From an uncultured Bacilli bacterium (GTDB lineage Bacteria > Bacillota_I > Bacilli_A > RF39 > UBA660), in contig CARZYU010000054.1 of assembly GCA_949113215.1 (NCBI GenBank), forward strand, positions 1 through 7,003: DNA of 7,003 nt, read 5' to 3'. The first letter of the stretch is position 1, and the number at the start of each line of letters is the position of its first letter. The notes beneath the pieces are model-generated. The model saw nothing but the letters and a program-made list of their open reading frames with translations, was not told where the DNA came from and searched no databases. This document shows, piece after piece, positions 1 to 5,734 of the stretch. Position numbers and translations under genes: made by a program.

Positions 1-387
1 TCCAACTTGACGAGCAAGTAAGATATGTTCACGAGTTTGTGCCATAGGTCCATCAGTAGCAGCAATAACTAAGATTGCTCCATCCATTTGAGCAGCACCA
101 GTAATCATGTTTTTAACATAGTCAGCATGTCCTGGACAGTCTACGTGAGCGTAGTGACGCTTCTCTGTTTGATACTCAATATGAGCTGTGTTGATCGTGA
201 TTCCACGTTCTCTTTCTTCTGGAGCTTTATCGATACTATCGTAAGCTGCGAAATCAGCCCAAGATGGATTAATGTCATGTAATACTTTTGTAATAGCAGC
301 AGTAGTGGTAGTTTTACCATGGTCTACGTGTCCGATCGTACCAATGTTTACGTGTTCTTTTGAACGATCAAATTTTTCTTTTGCCAT
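1..387 (-). CDS. tuf: Elongation factor Tu, N-terminal 129 residues (cut by left edge)
   Basis: EF-Tu is the cytosolic GTPase that brings aminoacyl-tRNA to the ribosomal A site. The visible part begins MAKEKFDRSKEHVNIGTIGH and holds the P-loop GHVDHGKT (about residues 19-26), the switch I segment EERERGITI and the G3 motif DCPGH. The NKxD motif and domains 2 and 3 lie beyond the left edge. The start is fixed by the family N-terminus and by an AGGAGG Shine-Dalgarno 9 bases upstream. It is the last visible gene of the str operon, about 94 bases after fusA, and a promoter-like element in that gap suggests extra transcription of tuf. The stretch between the P-loop and switch I (HDINPSWADFAAYD) is a variable region in the family. 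Identification is certain; the gene is incomplete only because of the window. Confidence 0.98.
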   Translation of the reverse strand, partial: MAKEKFDRSKEHVNIGTIGHVDHGKTTTTAAITKVLHDINPSWADFAAYDSIDKAPEERERGITINTAHIEYQTEKRHYAHVDCPGHADYVKNMITGAAQMDGAILVIAATDGPMAQTREHILLARQVG

Positions 388-420
388 TTTTCTTTTCCTC
401 CTTTTGTATTTACAACATCT

Positions 421-449
421 ATTTTATCGAACAATTGAATAATTTTCAA
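421..449 (-). promoter_or_regulatory. Probable promoter for tuf
   Basis: On the minus strand TTGAAA (444-449) is separated by 17 bases from TAAAAT (421-426). This is a good sigma-A-type match with optimal spacing, about 34 bases upstream of the tuf start. It would let EF-Tu be made in excess of EF-G. The -35 lies inside a hairpin (432-452). Inferred from sequence only. Confidence 0.5.
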
Positions 450-472
450 CTGTTTGATATCTTTTTATCAAA
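432..472 (-). other. Two adjacent hairpins in the fusA-tuf spacer
   Basis: On the minus strand TTTGATA/TATCAAA forms a 7-bp stem with a 6-base loop (453-472). Directly after it CAGTTGAA/TTCAATTG forms an 8-bp stem with one G-U pair and a 5-base loop (432-452). Neither is followed by a U-tract, so they do not look like intrinsic terminators. They could be RNA processing or stability structures between fusA and tuf, or simply AT-rich chance pairing. Confidence 0.35.
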
Positions 473-481
473 TTAGACGGT

Positions 482-2551
482 TTAATTTCCGCTCTTCTTG
501 ATGATTTCTTCTGCAATGCTCTTTGGAACTTCTTCATAATGATCAAATTCCATAATGAATGTTCCACGTCCTTGTGTATTGGAACGTAAGTTAGTAGCAT
601 AACCAAACATCTCAGAAAGTGGAACCATAACATTTAAAGCAATTGCGTTTCCGCGAGATTCTTGTCCGAGTGGTTTTCCACGACGTCCTGTCAAATCTCC
701 CATAACGTTACCAAAATATTCTTCTGGTACTACAACGCTCACTTTCATAATAGGTTCCAACAATACTGGATTACACTTGTTCTTCATTTCTTTGACTGCT
801 AAACTAGCTGCCACTTTGAAGGACATTTCATTTGAGTCGACATCATGGTAAGATCCATCATGAAGTGTCGCTTTGATATCGATCATAGGGTAACCTGCAA
901 GTACACCTGTTTGCATAGCTTCTTGTAATCCTTTATCGACAACAGGAATGTATTCACGTGGAACGACACCACCAACAACCTCATCAACAAATTCATAACC
1001 CTTATCTGTATTTGGCTCAAACTTAACCCAAACGTGTCCGTATTGTCCACGTCCACCAGATTGTTTAATGTACTTACCTTCACAATCACCCATCTGTTTG
1101 ATCGTTTCGCGATAAGCAACTTGTGGACGACCAACGTTTGCTTCCACGTTGAATTCTCTCTTCATACGGTCAACCAAGACATCCAAATGAAGTTCTCCCA
1201 TACCAGCGATAACTGTTTGACCAGTTTCGTGATCAGTATGAACTTTGAACGTTGGATCTTCTTCAGCCAACTTTTGAAGTGCCAAAGCCATCTTATCTTG
1301 GTCTGCTTTTGTCTTAGGCTCTACAGCAAGTTCAATAACTGGCTCAGGAACCACTAAACTTTCCAAAATAATAGGTTTCTTTTCATCACAGAGAGTATCT
1401 CCCGTTGTTGTATTTTTAAGTCCAACAGCGGCAGCAATATCTCCAGTATAAACATCTGTAATTTCAGTACGATGATTGGCATGCATCTGTAAGATACGAC
1501 CAATTCTTTCCTTAGAATCCTTTGTTGAATTCAACGTATAAGAACCACTCGTCAAATGTCCTGAATAAACACGGAAGAAAGTCAAACGTCCCACAAATGG
1601 ATCCGTCATAACCTTAAATGCCAAAGCAGCAAATGGTTGATTATCATCTGGATGACGCTCTTCTTCTTGTCCATCCAAATTAACTCCTTTGATCGATGGA
1701 ATATCAAGTGGACTTGGCAAATAATCGATTACCGCATCCAAAAGCGGCTTAATTCCTTTGTTTCCAAGAGCAGTACCACACATCACTGGGAAGAATTCTA
1801 CTTTTAAAGTTCCTGTACGAATTGCCTTCTTTAACATATCGACAGAAATTTCTTCTCCCTCTAAGTATTTTTCCATCATTTCATCGTCGAATTCAGCAAC
1901 TGCTTCGATTAACTCATTTCGTCTATTTTCAGCTTCTGCTTTCAATTCTTCTGGAATTTCGATTTCTTTGGCTTCTTCTTCTGGTTTACCATCGTATTCA
2001 TAAGCTTTCATGGTAACCAAATCAATGGTTCCACGGAACGTGTCCTCTGCTCCAATTGGTAATTCAATTGGTTTCGCATTGACTCCCAAACGATCTTTAA
2101 TGGTTTTTAAACTGTATTCGAAATCAGCTCCCATCTTATCCATCTTATTCGCAAAGATAATACGAGGAACCAGGAAATCGGTTGCTTGTCTCCAAACAGT
2201 TTCGGTTTGAGGCTCTACTCCTGCTTGCGCATCAATTAGAGCAACTGCACCATCTAGTACTCTCAAACTACGACTAACTTCCACTGTGAAGTCGACGTGT
2301 CCTGGAGTATCGATGATATTGTAACGATATCCCTTCCAATGAGCTGTTGTAGCAGCAGAGGTAATCGTAATACCACGTTCTTGTTCTTGGGCCATCCAGT
2401 CCATTTGAGATTCTCCATCATGAGTTTCTCCAATTTTATGAATTTTACCCGTATGATACAAAATACGTTCGGTCGTAGTTGTTTTTCCGGCATCAATATG
2501 TGCCATAATACCAATATTTCTTGTCTTTTCTAAAGACGTATCTCTTGCCAT
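482..2551 (-). CDS. fusA: Elongation factor G (EF-G), translocation GTPase
   Basis: EF-G drives translocation of tRNA and mRNA through the ribosome and helps recycle ribosomes with RRF. At 689 residues it is of normal bacterial length and complete. Visible motifs are the P-loop AHIDAGKTT (residues 17-25), switch I ERGITITSAAT (about 58-68), DTPGH (81-85) and NKMD (135-138). They are followed by the beta-barrel domain II, domain III (GMGELHLDVLVDRMKREF), domain IV with GGRGQYGHVWVKFEP and GVVPREYIPVV, and domain V ending near MEFDHYEEVP. ATG is preceded by AAAGGG 8 bases upstream, and this Shine-Dalgarno abuts the rpsG stop, with only 15 bases between the genes, so translation is probably coupled. 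Nothing in it looks truncated or unusual. Confidence 0.99.
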   Translation of the reverse strand: MARDTSLEKTRNIGIMAHIDAGKTTTTERILYHTGKIHKIGETHDGESQMDWMAQEQERGITITSAATTAHWKGYRYNIIDTPGHVDFTVEVSRSLRVLDGAVALIDAQAGVEPQTETVWRQATDFLVPRIIFANKMDKMGADFEYSLKTIKDRLGVNAKPIELPIGAEDTFRGTIDLVTMKAYEYDGKPEEEAKEIEIPEELKAEAENRRNELIEAVAEFDDEMMEKYLEGEEISVDMLKKAIRTGTLKVEFFPVMCGTALGNKGIKPLLDAVIDYLPSPLDIPSIKGVNLDGQEEERHPDDNQPFAALAFKVMTDPFVGRLTFFRVYSGHLTSGSYTLNSTKDSKERIGRILQMHANHRTEITDVYTGDIAAAVGLKNTTTGDTLCDEKKPIILESLVVPEPVIELAVEPKTKADQDKMALALQKLAEEDPTFKVHTDHETGQTVIAGMGELHLDVLVDRMKREFNVEANVGRPQVAYRETIKQMGDCEGKYIKQSGGRGQYGHVWVKFEPNTDKGYEFVDEVVGGVVPREYIPVVDKGLQEAMQTGVLAGYPMIDIKATLHDGSYHDVDSNEMSFKVAASLAVKEMKNKCNPVLLEPIMKVSVVVPEEYFGNVMGDLTGRRGKPLGQESRGNAIALNVMVPLSEMFGYATNLRSNTQGRGTFIMEFDHYEEVPKSIAEEIIKKSGN

Positions 2552-2566
2552 ATATTAATCCCTTTC

Positions 2567-3034
2567 CTACCAACGATAATGTGCGAAAGCTTTATTTGCT
2601 TCAGCCATTCTATGAGTATCTTCACGTTTCTTAACAGCAGCTCCTGTTCCATTTGCTGCATCCATAATTTCATTCGCTAAATTAATAGCCATACCATTTC
2701 CACCACGTTCTCTTGAATACTTCACTAACCAACGTAATCCTAAAGCTTGGCTTCTTGCTGGACTAACTTCAATTGGTACTTGGTAGTTAGATCCACCTAC
2801 GCGGCGAGACTTTACTTCAAGTAATGGTTTGATATTTTCTAAAGCTTCCGTAAATACTTCCTGTGGTTCTTTTCCAGTCTTTTCTCTTACGATATCGAAA
2901 GCTTCATAAACAATTGTCTGTGCTTTTCCTTTTTTACCATCCAACATGATCGTATTGACTAATTTTGTAATGATCTTTGACTTATAAATTGGATCTGGTA
3001 AAACATCTCTTTTGACTGCACGTCTTTTACGCAT
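2567..3034 (-). CDS. rpsG: 30S ribosomal protein S7
   Basis: S7 is a primary assembly protein that binds the 3' major domain of 16S rRNA and lines the E-site side of the small-subunit head. The 155 residues match the usual length. The N-terminus MRKRRAVKRDVLPDPIYKSK, the segment VGGSNYQVPIEV and the C-terminal HRMAEANKAFAHYRW are diagnostic. A GGGAGG Shine-Dalgarno sits 8 bases before ATG. It follows rpsL by 23 bases and precedes fusA by 15 bases in the str operon. In E. coli S7 represses its own operon at the S12-S7 spacer; this spacer is short and no such structure is evident here. The stop is TAG. Confidence 0.99.
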   Translation of the reverse strand: MRKRRAVKRDVLPDPIYKSKIITKLVNTIMLDGKKGKAQTIVYEAFDIVREKTGKEPQEVFTEALENIKPLLEVKSRRVGGSNYQVPIEVSPARSQALGLRWLVKYSRERGGNGMAINLANEIMDAANGTGAAVKKREDTHRMAEANKAFAHYRW

Positions 3035-3057
3035 AATTATTTCCTCCCTTCAGAATT

Positions 3058-3471
3058 TTACTTTTTTGGTTTCTTAGCTCCGTATTTACTACGGCCTTGT
3101 TGTCTATCTTTTACTCCAGCAGTATCTAATGTACCACGAATAATGTGATAACGAACACCGATCAAGTCCTTAACACGTCCACCACGAATTAATACCACGC
3201 TGTGCTCTTGTAAGTTGTGTCCGATTCCAGGAATATAAGTATCTACTTCTTTTCCATTGCTCAAACGAACACGAGCGTATTTACGAAGTGCTGAGTTTGG
3301 CTTCTTTGGTGTCTTCGTACCAACACGAGTACATACTCCACGTTTTTGCGGAGAGTTTTGACTGGTTTGTTTTCTTTGAATCGTATTGATTCCAACTCCC
3401 AATACTGGTGCCTTACTTTTTCTTACTTTGTTCTTTCTGTTTTTTCTTACCAACTGATTGATTGTAGGCAT
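3058..3471 (-). CDS. rpsL: 30S ribosomal protein S12, with Ile at a normally Pro site
   Basis: S12 sits at the decoding centre and controls the accuracy of tRNA selection. The 137 residues match the longer Firmicutes form, with an insert before SPQKRGVCTRVG. The TPKKPNSALRK loop is intact: K56 and K57 correspond to mature E. coli K42 and K43, the classic streptomycin-resistance positions, and are wild type. The second functional loop reads GGRVKDLIGVRYH, with Ile104 (codon ATC) where S12 proteins normally have proline (E. coli mature P90). The D of KDL, the usual methylthiolated residue, is kept. The Shine-Dalgarno AAAGGAG lies 11 bases before ATG. It is the first gene of the str operon, with its own promoter. 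Confidence 0.99.
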   Translation of the reverse strand: MPTINQLVRKNRKNKVRKSKAPVLGVGINTIQRKQTSQNSPQKRGVCTRVGTKTPKKPNSALRKYARVRLSNGKEVDTYIPGIGHNLQEHSVVLIRGGRVKDLIGVRYHIIRGTLDTAGVKDRQQGRSKYGAKKPKK

Positions 3472-3532
3472 ATAGAATAAGTCTCCTTTCTTTACACATA
3501 TCCAGGTGTATCATTTTACCCCTTAAATAAAA

Positions 3533-3549
3533 TTCTGCCCACGGCAAAA
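3533..3549 (-). promoter_or_regulatory. Hairpin in the rpsL leader, attenuator-like
   Basis: On the minus strand TTTTGCC pairs with GGCAGAA (7 bp, one G-U) around a GTG loop, followed by TTTTATTT. It lies in the roughly 90-base leader between the rpsL promoter and start codon. A short stem followed by an imperfect U-tract could act as a weak transcription attenuator for the str operon, or be a chance structure. Confidence 0.35.
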
Positions 3550-3569
3550 CTCATTTAATTAGCAAACTT

Positions 3570-3598
3570 ACTATATCATTATGTTATGTATAAGTCAA
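3570..3598 (-). promoter_or_regulatory. Main promoter of the str operon (rpsL-rpsG-fusA-tuf)
   Basis: On the minus strand TTGACT (3593-3598) and TATAGT (3570-3575) are separated by exactly 17 bases, a near-consensus sigma-A-type promoter. Transcription would start near 3563 and give a leader of about 90 bases before rpsL. The -35 begins just after the T-run that ends the unit upstream. Confidence 0.85.
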
Positions 3599-3616
3599 CA
3601 AAAAATTCACAGGATT
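3597..3616. repeat. 20-bp direct repeat, left copy (flanks DinD-like gene)
   Basis: This 20-base stretch (AAC, six A, T, then TCACAGGATT on the plus strand) matches 4549-4568 in the same orientation at 19 of 20 positions; the one difference is T against A after the A-run. The match stops at both ends. The pair brackets the DinD-like gene together with its promoter. Confidence 0.75.
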
Positions 3617-3664
3617 GCTTATTTGGTAGAGGTTTCGATTTGGTTTTGTTCCAGATAATCCTGT
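3600..3664 (-). terminator. Possible terminator of the DinD-like gene (long loop)
   Basis: On the minus strand ACAGGATT (3657-3664, inside the end of the coding sequence) can pair perfectly with AATCCTGT (3609-3616), followed by GAA and six T. The 40-base loop is unusually long for an intrinsic terminator. The right arm and T-run belong to the direct repeat and resemble the 3' half of the terminator at 4552-4584, so this may be a half-terminator left by insertion rather than an evolved one. Confidence 0.4.
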
Positions 3665-4476
3665 TTTAACTTATTTTGATTTGTAACAATAGAATCACCT
3701 AAGTTTCTTTCAATATCCTCTCTAGCCACTTTTGCAGCATGACCTCCCAATCGAGCAATTTTTCTATTTTCTTCTAACCCTTGTGGCTTACGCTTTATCA
3801 CTAATCTCCTCGTTGTCTCTTCAGATAAATCCGTTAAAATCATTTCCAAACGATCCATATGATCTCGCAGTGATTCGTTATGGAGCCCTTTGTATTGCTT
3901 ATATTCTTTCGCTGTCATAGAAGACCACTCTCGATAAATCTCATTTGTAAGAATTGCATATTCTTTTTCTTCCTTCACACCATTTTCTCTCCAAATATCC
4001 GTTAATGATTTTCGATCTTGAATTTCCCTTAAACGTCTTAGAATCCACTCTTCGTCATATCCCTTTTCTCGATACATTTCGATGGATCTTTCTATGGCAA
4101 GAGATGGATCAAACGTTTCATCAATACGTTCTTTTCCTAAATGAGCCAACCATTGCTTGATTGGTTCTGCATTCTTACTTGGAATCGATTCAATGATACG
4201 AAATATTCCTTCAATATCAACTACATCTGTTTTATAGTATTTTCCATCCGATGATTTCAATTTCAGTCGGTCACAATTTGTGACCAACTCATTTCCTTCT
4301 TCTTTAAGTCTTCCCTTCAAAACATTCCAGTAATGCCTAGGATCTTTACTATCTGTTAAGATTCTAACTATGTCTACTACACTAATGTAATACTTTTCAG
4401 CTTCTCTATCCCACACTGCTCGAATCGTTTCGTCTTTAAAAATTTTGTTGATAAGATGCATTTTTTCTTGGTTCAT
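3619..4476 (-). CDS. Bro-N domain protein, DinD / phage-antirepressor-like
   Basis: This 285-residue protein resembles the Bro-N family that includes phage antirepressors and E. coli DinD (DNA-damage-inducible protein D). The N-terminal Bro-N domain spans roughly residues 10-115, with VWDREAEKYYISVVDIVRIL (21-40), DPRHYWNVLKGRL and AEPIKQWLAHLGKERIDE. A helical middle follows (KGYDEEWILRRLREIQDRK, then LTDIWRENGVKEEKEYAILT), and the C-terminus carries ENRKIARLGGHAAKVARED (about 236-254), typical of the chromosomal DinD-like branch. In E. coli DinD is SOS-induced and inhibits RecA; whether that holds here is unknown, and no SOS-type box is visible upstream. The Shine-Dalgarno AAGGGAG lies about 7 bases before ATG. 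It sits as a single gene between a membrane-protein gene and rpsL, flanked by 20-bp direct repeats, which suggests acquisition by transfer. Confidence 0.85.
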   Translation of the reverse strand: MNQEKMHLINKIFKDETIRAVWDREAEKYYISVVDIVRILTDSKDPRHYWNVLKGRLKEEGNELVTNCDRLKLKSSDGKYYKTDVVDIEGIFRIIESIPSKNAEPIKQWLAHLGKERIDETFDPSLAIERSIEMYREKGYDEEWILRRLREIQDRKSLTDIWRENGVKEEKEYAILTNEIYREWSSMTAKEYKQYKGLHNESLRDHMDRLEMILTDLSEETTRRLVIKRKPQGLEENRKIARLGGHAAKVAREDIERNLGDSIVTNQNKLKQDYLEQNQIETSTK

Positions 4477-4497
4477 TTTCTATCTCCCTTCCTTTGT

Positions 4498-4526
4498 ATT
4501 ATAGTGAAAAAGTTCTGAAAAAAAAG
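4498..4526 (-). promoter_or_regulatory. Probable promoter of the DinD-like gene
   Basis: A perfect TATAAT (4498-4503 on the minus strand) lies about 22 bases upstream of the start codon. The -35 at 17-base spacing is only CTTTTT inside a T-rich run, so the promoter has a strong -10 and a poor -35. This could mean weak or activated expression. Confidence 0.5.
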
Positions 4527-4548
4527 AAGATAACTTTATTTGTAACCA

Positions 4549-4568
4549 AACAAAAAAATCACAGGATT
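4549..4568. repeat. 20-bp direct repeat, right copy (flanks DinD-like gene)
   Basis: This is the second copy of the repeat at 3597-3616, identical at 19 of 20 bases and in the same orientation. Here it forms the 3' arm and T-run of the terminator of the 86-residue membrane protein gene, so this copy is likely the original site. Confidence 0.75.
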
Positions 4569-4584
4569 TTCTCTTATCCTATGA
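4552..4584 (-). terminator. Intrinsic terminator of the 86-residue membrane protein gene
   Basis: On the minus strand TCATAGGAT pairs with ATCCTGTGA (9 bp, one G-U) around the 8-base loop AAGAGAAA, followed by seven T. It begins 8 bases after the TAG stop. This is a convincing rho-independent terminator. Confidence 0.85.
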
Positions 4585-4592
4585 CCTTTTTA

Positions 4593-4853
4593 CTAGTATG
4601 GTCTCGTTGCAGCACTAGCATAAATACCACTAAGCACTGCTACCACAACAGCAATAACAAGAACTAACACTAAAATGCAGAAGTAAGAACGTGCAAAGTT
4701 TTTTAAATTAACGTTACTGGTCCCTCCTAATGCAAATACCAACAAGAAAATAAAACCAATGACAGGAATCATAAATAAGATCTGATATCCAAAATAACCC
4801 CATGGAGAAATTGGCTTATACTCTTGTGGTATGTTCGACAAGTTGTTTTGCAT
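4593..4853 (-). CDS. Small two-pass membrane protein, 86 residues, function unknown
   Basis: The protein has a polar, proline-containing N-terminus (EYKPISPWGYFGYQ) and a first membrane segment at about residues 22-43 (ILFMIPVIGFIFLLVFAL). A short loop carries NVNLKNFARSYF, and a second membrane segment spans about 57-79 (rich in V, L and I). There is no cleavable signal peptide. From memory it resembles a conserved hypothetical membrane family of low-GC gut bacteria whose function I do not know. It forms its own transcription unit, with a consensus promoter upstream and a strong terminator downstream. The ribosome binding site AAAGGTGAG lies about 11 bases before ATG, slightly far; no better in-frame start is evident. 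The stop is TAG. Confidence 0.85.
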   Translation of the reverse strand: MQNNLSNIPQEYKPISPWGYFGYQILFMIPVIGFIFLLVFALGGTSNVNLKNFARSYFCILVLVLVIAVVVAVLSGIYASAATRPY

Positions 4854-4881
4854 ACCTCTATTCTCTCACCTTTCTGATTTT

Positions 4882-4910
4882 ATTATATTCTTTCTTCCAA
4901 ATCATGTCAA
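4882..4910 (-). promoter_or_regulatory. Consensus promoter of the 86-residue membrane protein gene
   Basis: On the minus strand TTGACA (4905-4910) and TATAAT (4882-4887) are both perfect and separated by 17 bases. The first two T of the -35 are the last bases of the T-run of the preceding terminator. This is the strongest promoter in the window by sequence and predicts high constitutive expression of a small membrane protein. Confidence 0.9.
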
Positions 4911-4933
4911 AAAAATAGAACTTAATGTTCTAT
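4909..4933 (-). terminator. Intrinsic terminator of the 52-residue protein gene
   Basis: On the minus strand ATAGAAC pairs with GTTCTAT (7 bp) around ATTAA, followed by six further T. The TAG stop codon lies inside the left arm, and the T-run merges with the next -35 box. Confidence 0.85.
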
Positions 4934-5088
4934 CGATTTAAAGTGTTGGTACTTGGAACTGGCAAATGTTCATTTCCTCCAATTCCCATCGTGGAAGATA
5001 GAATAGCCACAATGATAATGGCTAGGAAGAACACGACTAAGAATGCCAGCATTGCAACTAATCCCCATCCCTTTTCATTGAGTCTCAT
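4930..5088 (-). CDS. Small single-pass membrane protein, 52 residues, function unknown
   Basis: It begins MRLNEKGWGLVAMLAFLVVF, followed by one hydrophobic segment (about residues 9-31) and a polar tail ending STNTLNR. The charged start followed by KGWGL and a long hydrophobic helix resembles the N-terminus of type IV prepilins, but the glutamate usually found five residues after the processing glycine is absent and there is no pilin-like body, so I do not call it a pilin. The gene is supported by a good ribosome binding site (GAGGTG, 7 bases before ATG), its own promoter, and a perfect terminator that starts within its stop codon. It lies between the nucleotidase-like gene and the 86-residue membrane protein gene, with a similar AGGTGAGAG leader motif before both small genes. 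Confidence 0.75.
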   Translation of the reverse strand: MRLNEKGWGLVAMLAFLVVFFLAIIIVAILSSTMGIGGNEHLPVPSTNTLNR

Positions 5089-5112
5089 ATCCTCTCACCT
5101 CGATCTATTACT

Positions 5113-5142
5113 ATTATATCACGTCTAGAATTTCAATATCAA
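5113..5142 (-). promoter_or_regulatory. Promoter of the 52-residue membrane protein gene
   Basis: On the minus strand TTGATA (5137-5142) and a perfect TATAAT (5113-5118) are separated by 18 bases. It lies inside the 3' end of the nucleotidase-like gene, whose TAA stop forms part of the -10 box. Confidence 0.7.
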
Positions 5143-5650
5143 AATCTTTCGTCTTTTCAAAATAATGAAGAACGTCAGGCCAACAATAAATCCTATAAAT
5201 GTTGGAACATTCTATCTTTCTATTGTGTAAGGCATCAAAACAAAGAACAGGAATATGCTTACTGATTTCTAAAACATTCTTATCCTTATCTTCAATCATC
5301 AAATCAATATTATTTTCCAAACAAGTATCAATTTTCGATTGACTTCCAGTTAAAATCTCGTCGTATTCAATCCCGTTTTTCTTTAACCATTCTTCGGTAT
5401 ATTCATCCATCTTACGAATGGTTTCTGCCGCAAAAGGACGAACTGGAATATTCTTTACCAAATCGATCATATTTGGGATCCAAAAACGATCTCGCTCTAC
5501 TTCTGTTAAACCAAATACATCGCGGAGGAAATAGGCACTCATATCTCTTTCCCTTTGAATATGATGATCAAGACAAAACTTGGAACCATAGGCAATATGC
5601 CAATCACTAATATTATTTAAAACGCCATCCACGTCTACTCCAACTCTCAT
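5114..5650 (-). CDS. HAD-superfamily NT5C-like nucleotidase, apparently lacking motif II
   Basis: The 178-residue protein starts with the HAD motif I MRVGVDVDGVL, where D6 would be the nucleophile and D8 the acid/base. The later motifs are also visible: a lysine at K106 (TGSQSKIDTC) and the acidic metal-binding motif IDLMIEDKDKN (115-125), followed by IPVLCFDALHN. The layout matches the cytosolic 5'(3')-deoxyribonucleotidase-like family (compare B. subtilis YqfW). In that family a strand with an ITAR-type motif II stands between the helix equivalent to AAETIRKM (74-81) and the helix TEEWLKKNGI (85-94). Here the two helices are almost joined, so some 16-17 residues, including the motif II Thr/Ser, seem absent in frame. 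The product may be inactive or non-catalytic. AAGGGG lies 6 bases before ATG. A weak promoter candidate (TTTACT, 17 bases, TATCTT; 5675-5703) precedes it. Confidence 0.8.
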   Translation of the reverse strand: MRVGVDVDGVLNNISDWHIAYGSKFCLDHHIQRERDMSAYFLRDVFGLTEVERDRFWIPNMIDLVKNIPVRPFAAETIRKMDEYTEEWLKKNGIEYDEILTGSQSKIDTCLENNIDLMIEDKDKNVLEISKHIPVLCFDALHNRKIECSNIYRIYCWPDVLHYFEKTKDFDIEILDVI

Positions 5651-5700
5651 ATACTTCCCCTTCTATCCTCTATAAAGATAACGAAAAAACAAAGAAAAGT

Positions 5701-5733
5701 AAAGAAAAGCCAATCAAGATTTACTTGATTGGC
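5701..5733 (-). terminator. Strong intrinsic terminator after the repeat-protein gene pair
   Basis: On the minus strand GCCAATCAAG pairs perfectly with CTTGATTGGC (10 bp) around TAAAT, followed by TTTTCTTT. It begins one base after the TAA stop of the acidic protein gene and closes the two-gene unit. Confidence 0.92.
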
Positions 5734-5734
5734 A

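Noticed and set aside
424..633. Minus-strand 69-codon frame overlapping the 3' end of fusA and the fusA-tuf spacer
   Set aside because: It is out of frame with fusA, its composition looks like a frame shadow, and no proper ribosome binding site is evident.
1034..1357. Open frame of 107 codons on the plus strand opposite fusA, and several similar plus-strand frames
   Set aside because: They lie entirely within the well-supported fusA gene, lack convincing ribosome binding sites and show no recognisable protein character.
4915..4933. GAAC and GTTC inverted repeat resembling a Gram-positive SOS (LexA) box
   Set aside because: The half-sites are 5 bases apart instead of 4, and the element is fully explained as the stem of an intrinsic terminator with its T-run.
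5675..5703. Promoter for the nucleotidase-like gene (TTTACT, 17 bases, TATCTT)
   Set aside because: Both boxes match consensus at only four of six bases within a T-rich stretch, so it is mentioned only as a weak candidate in the gene entry.
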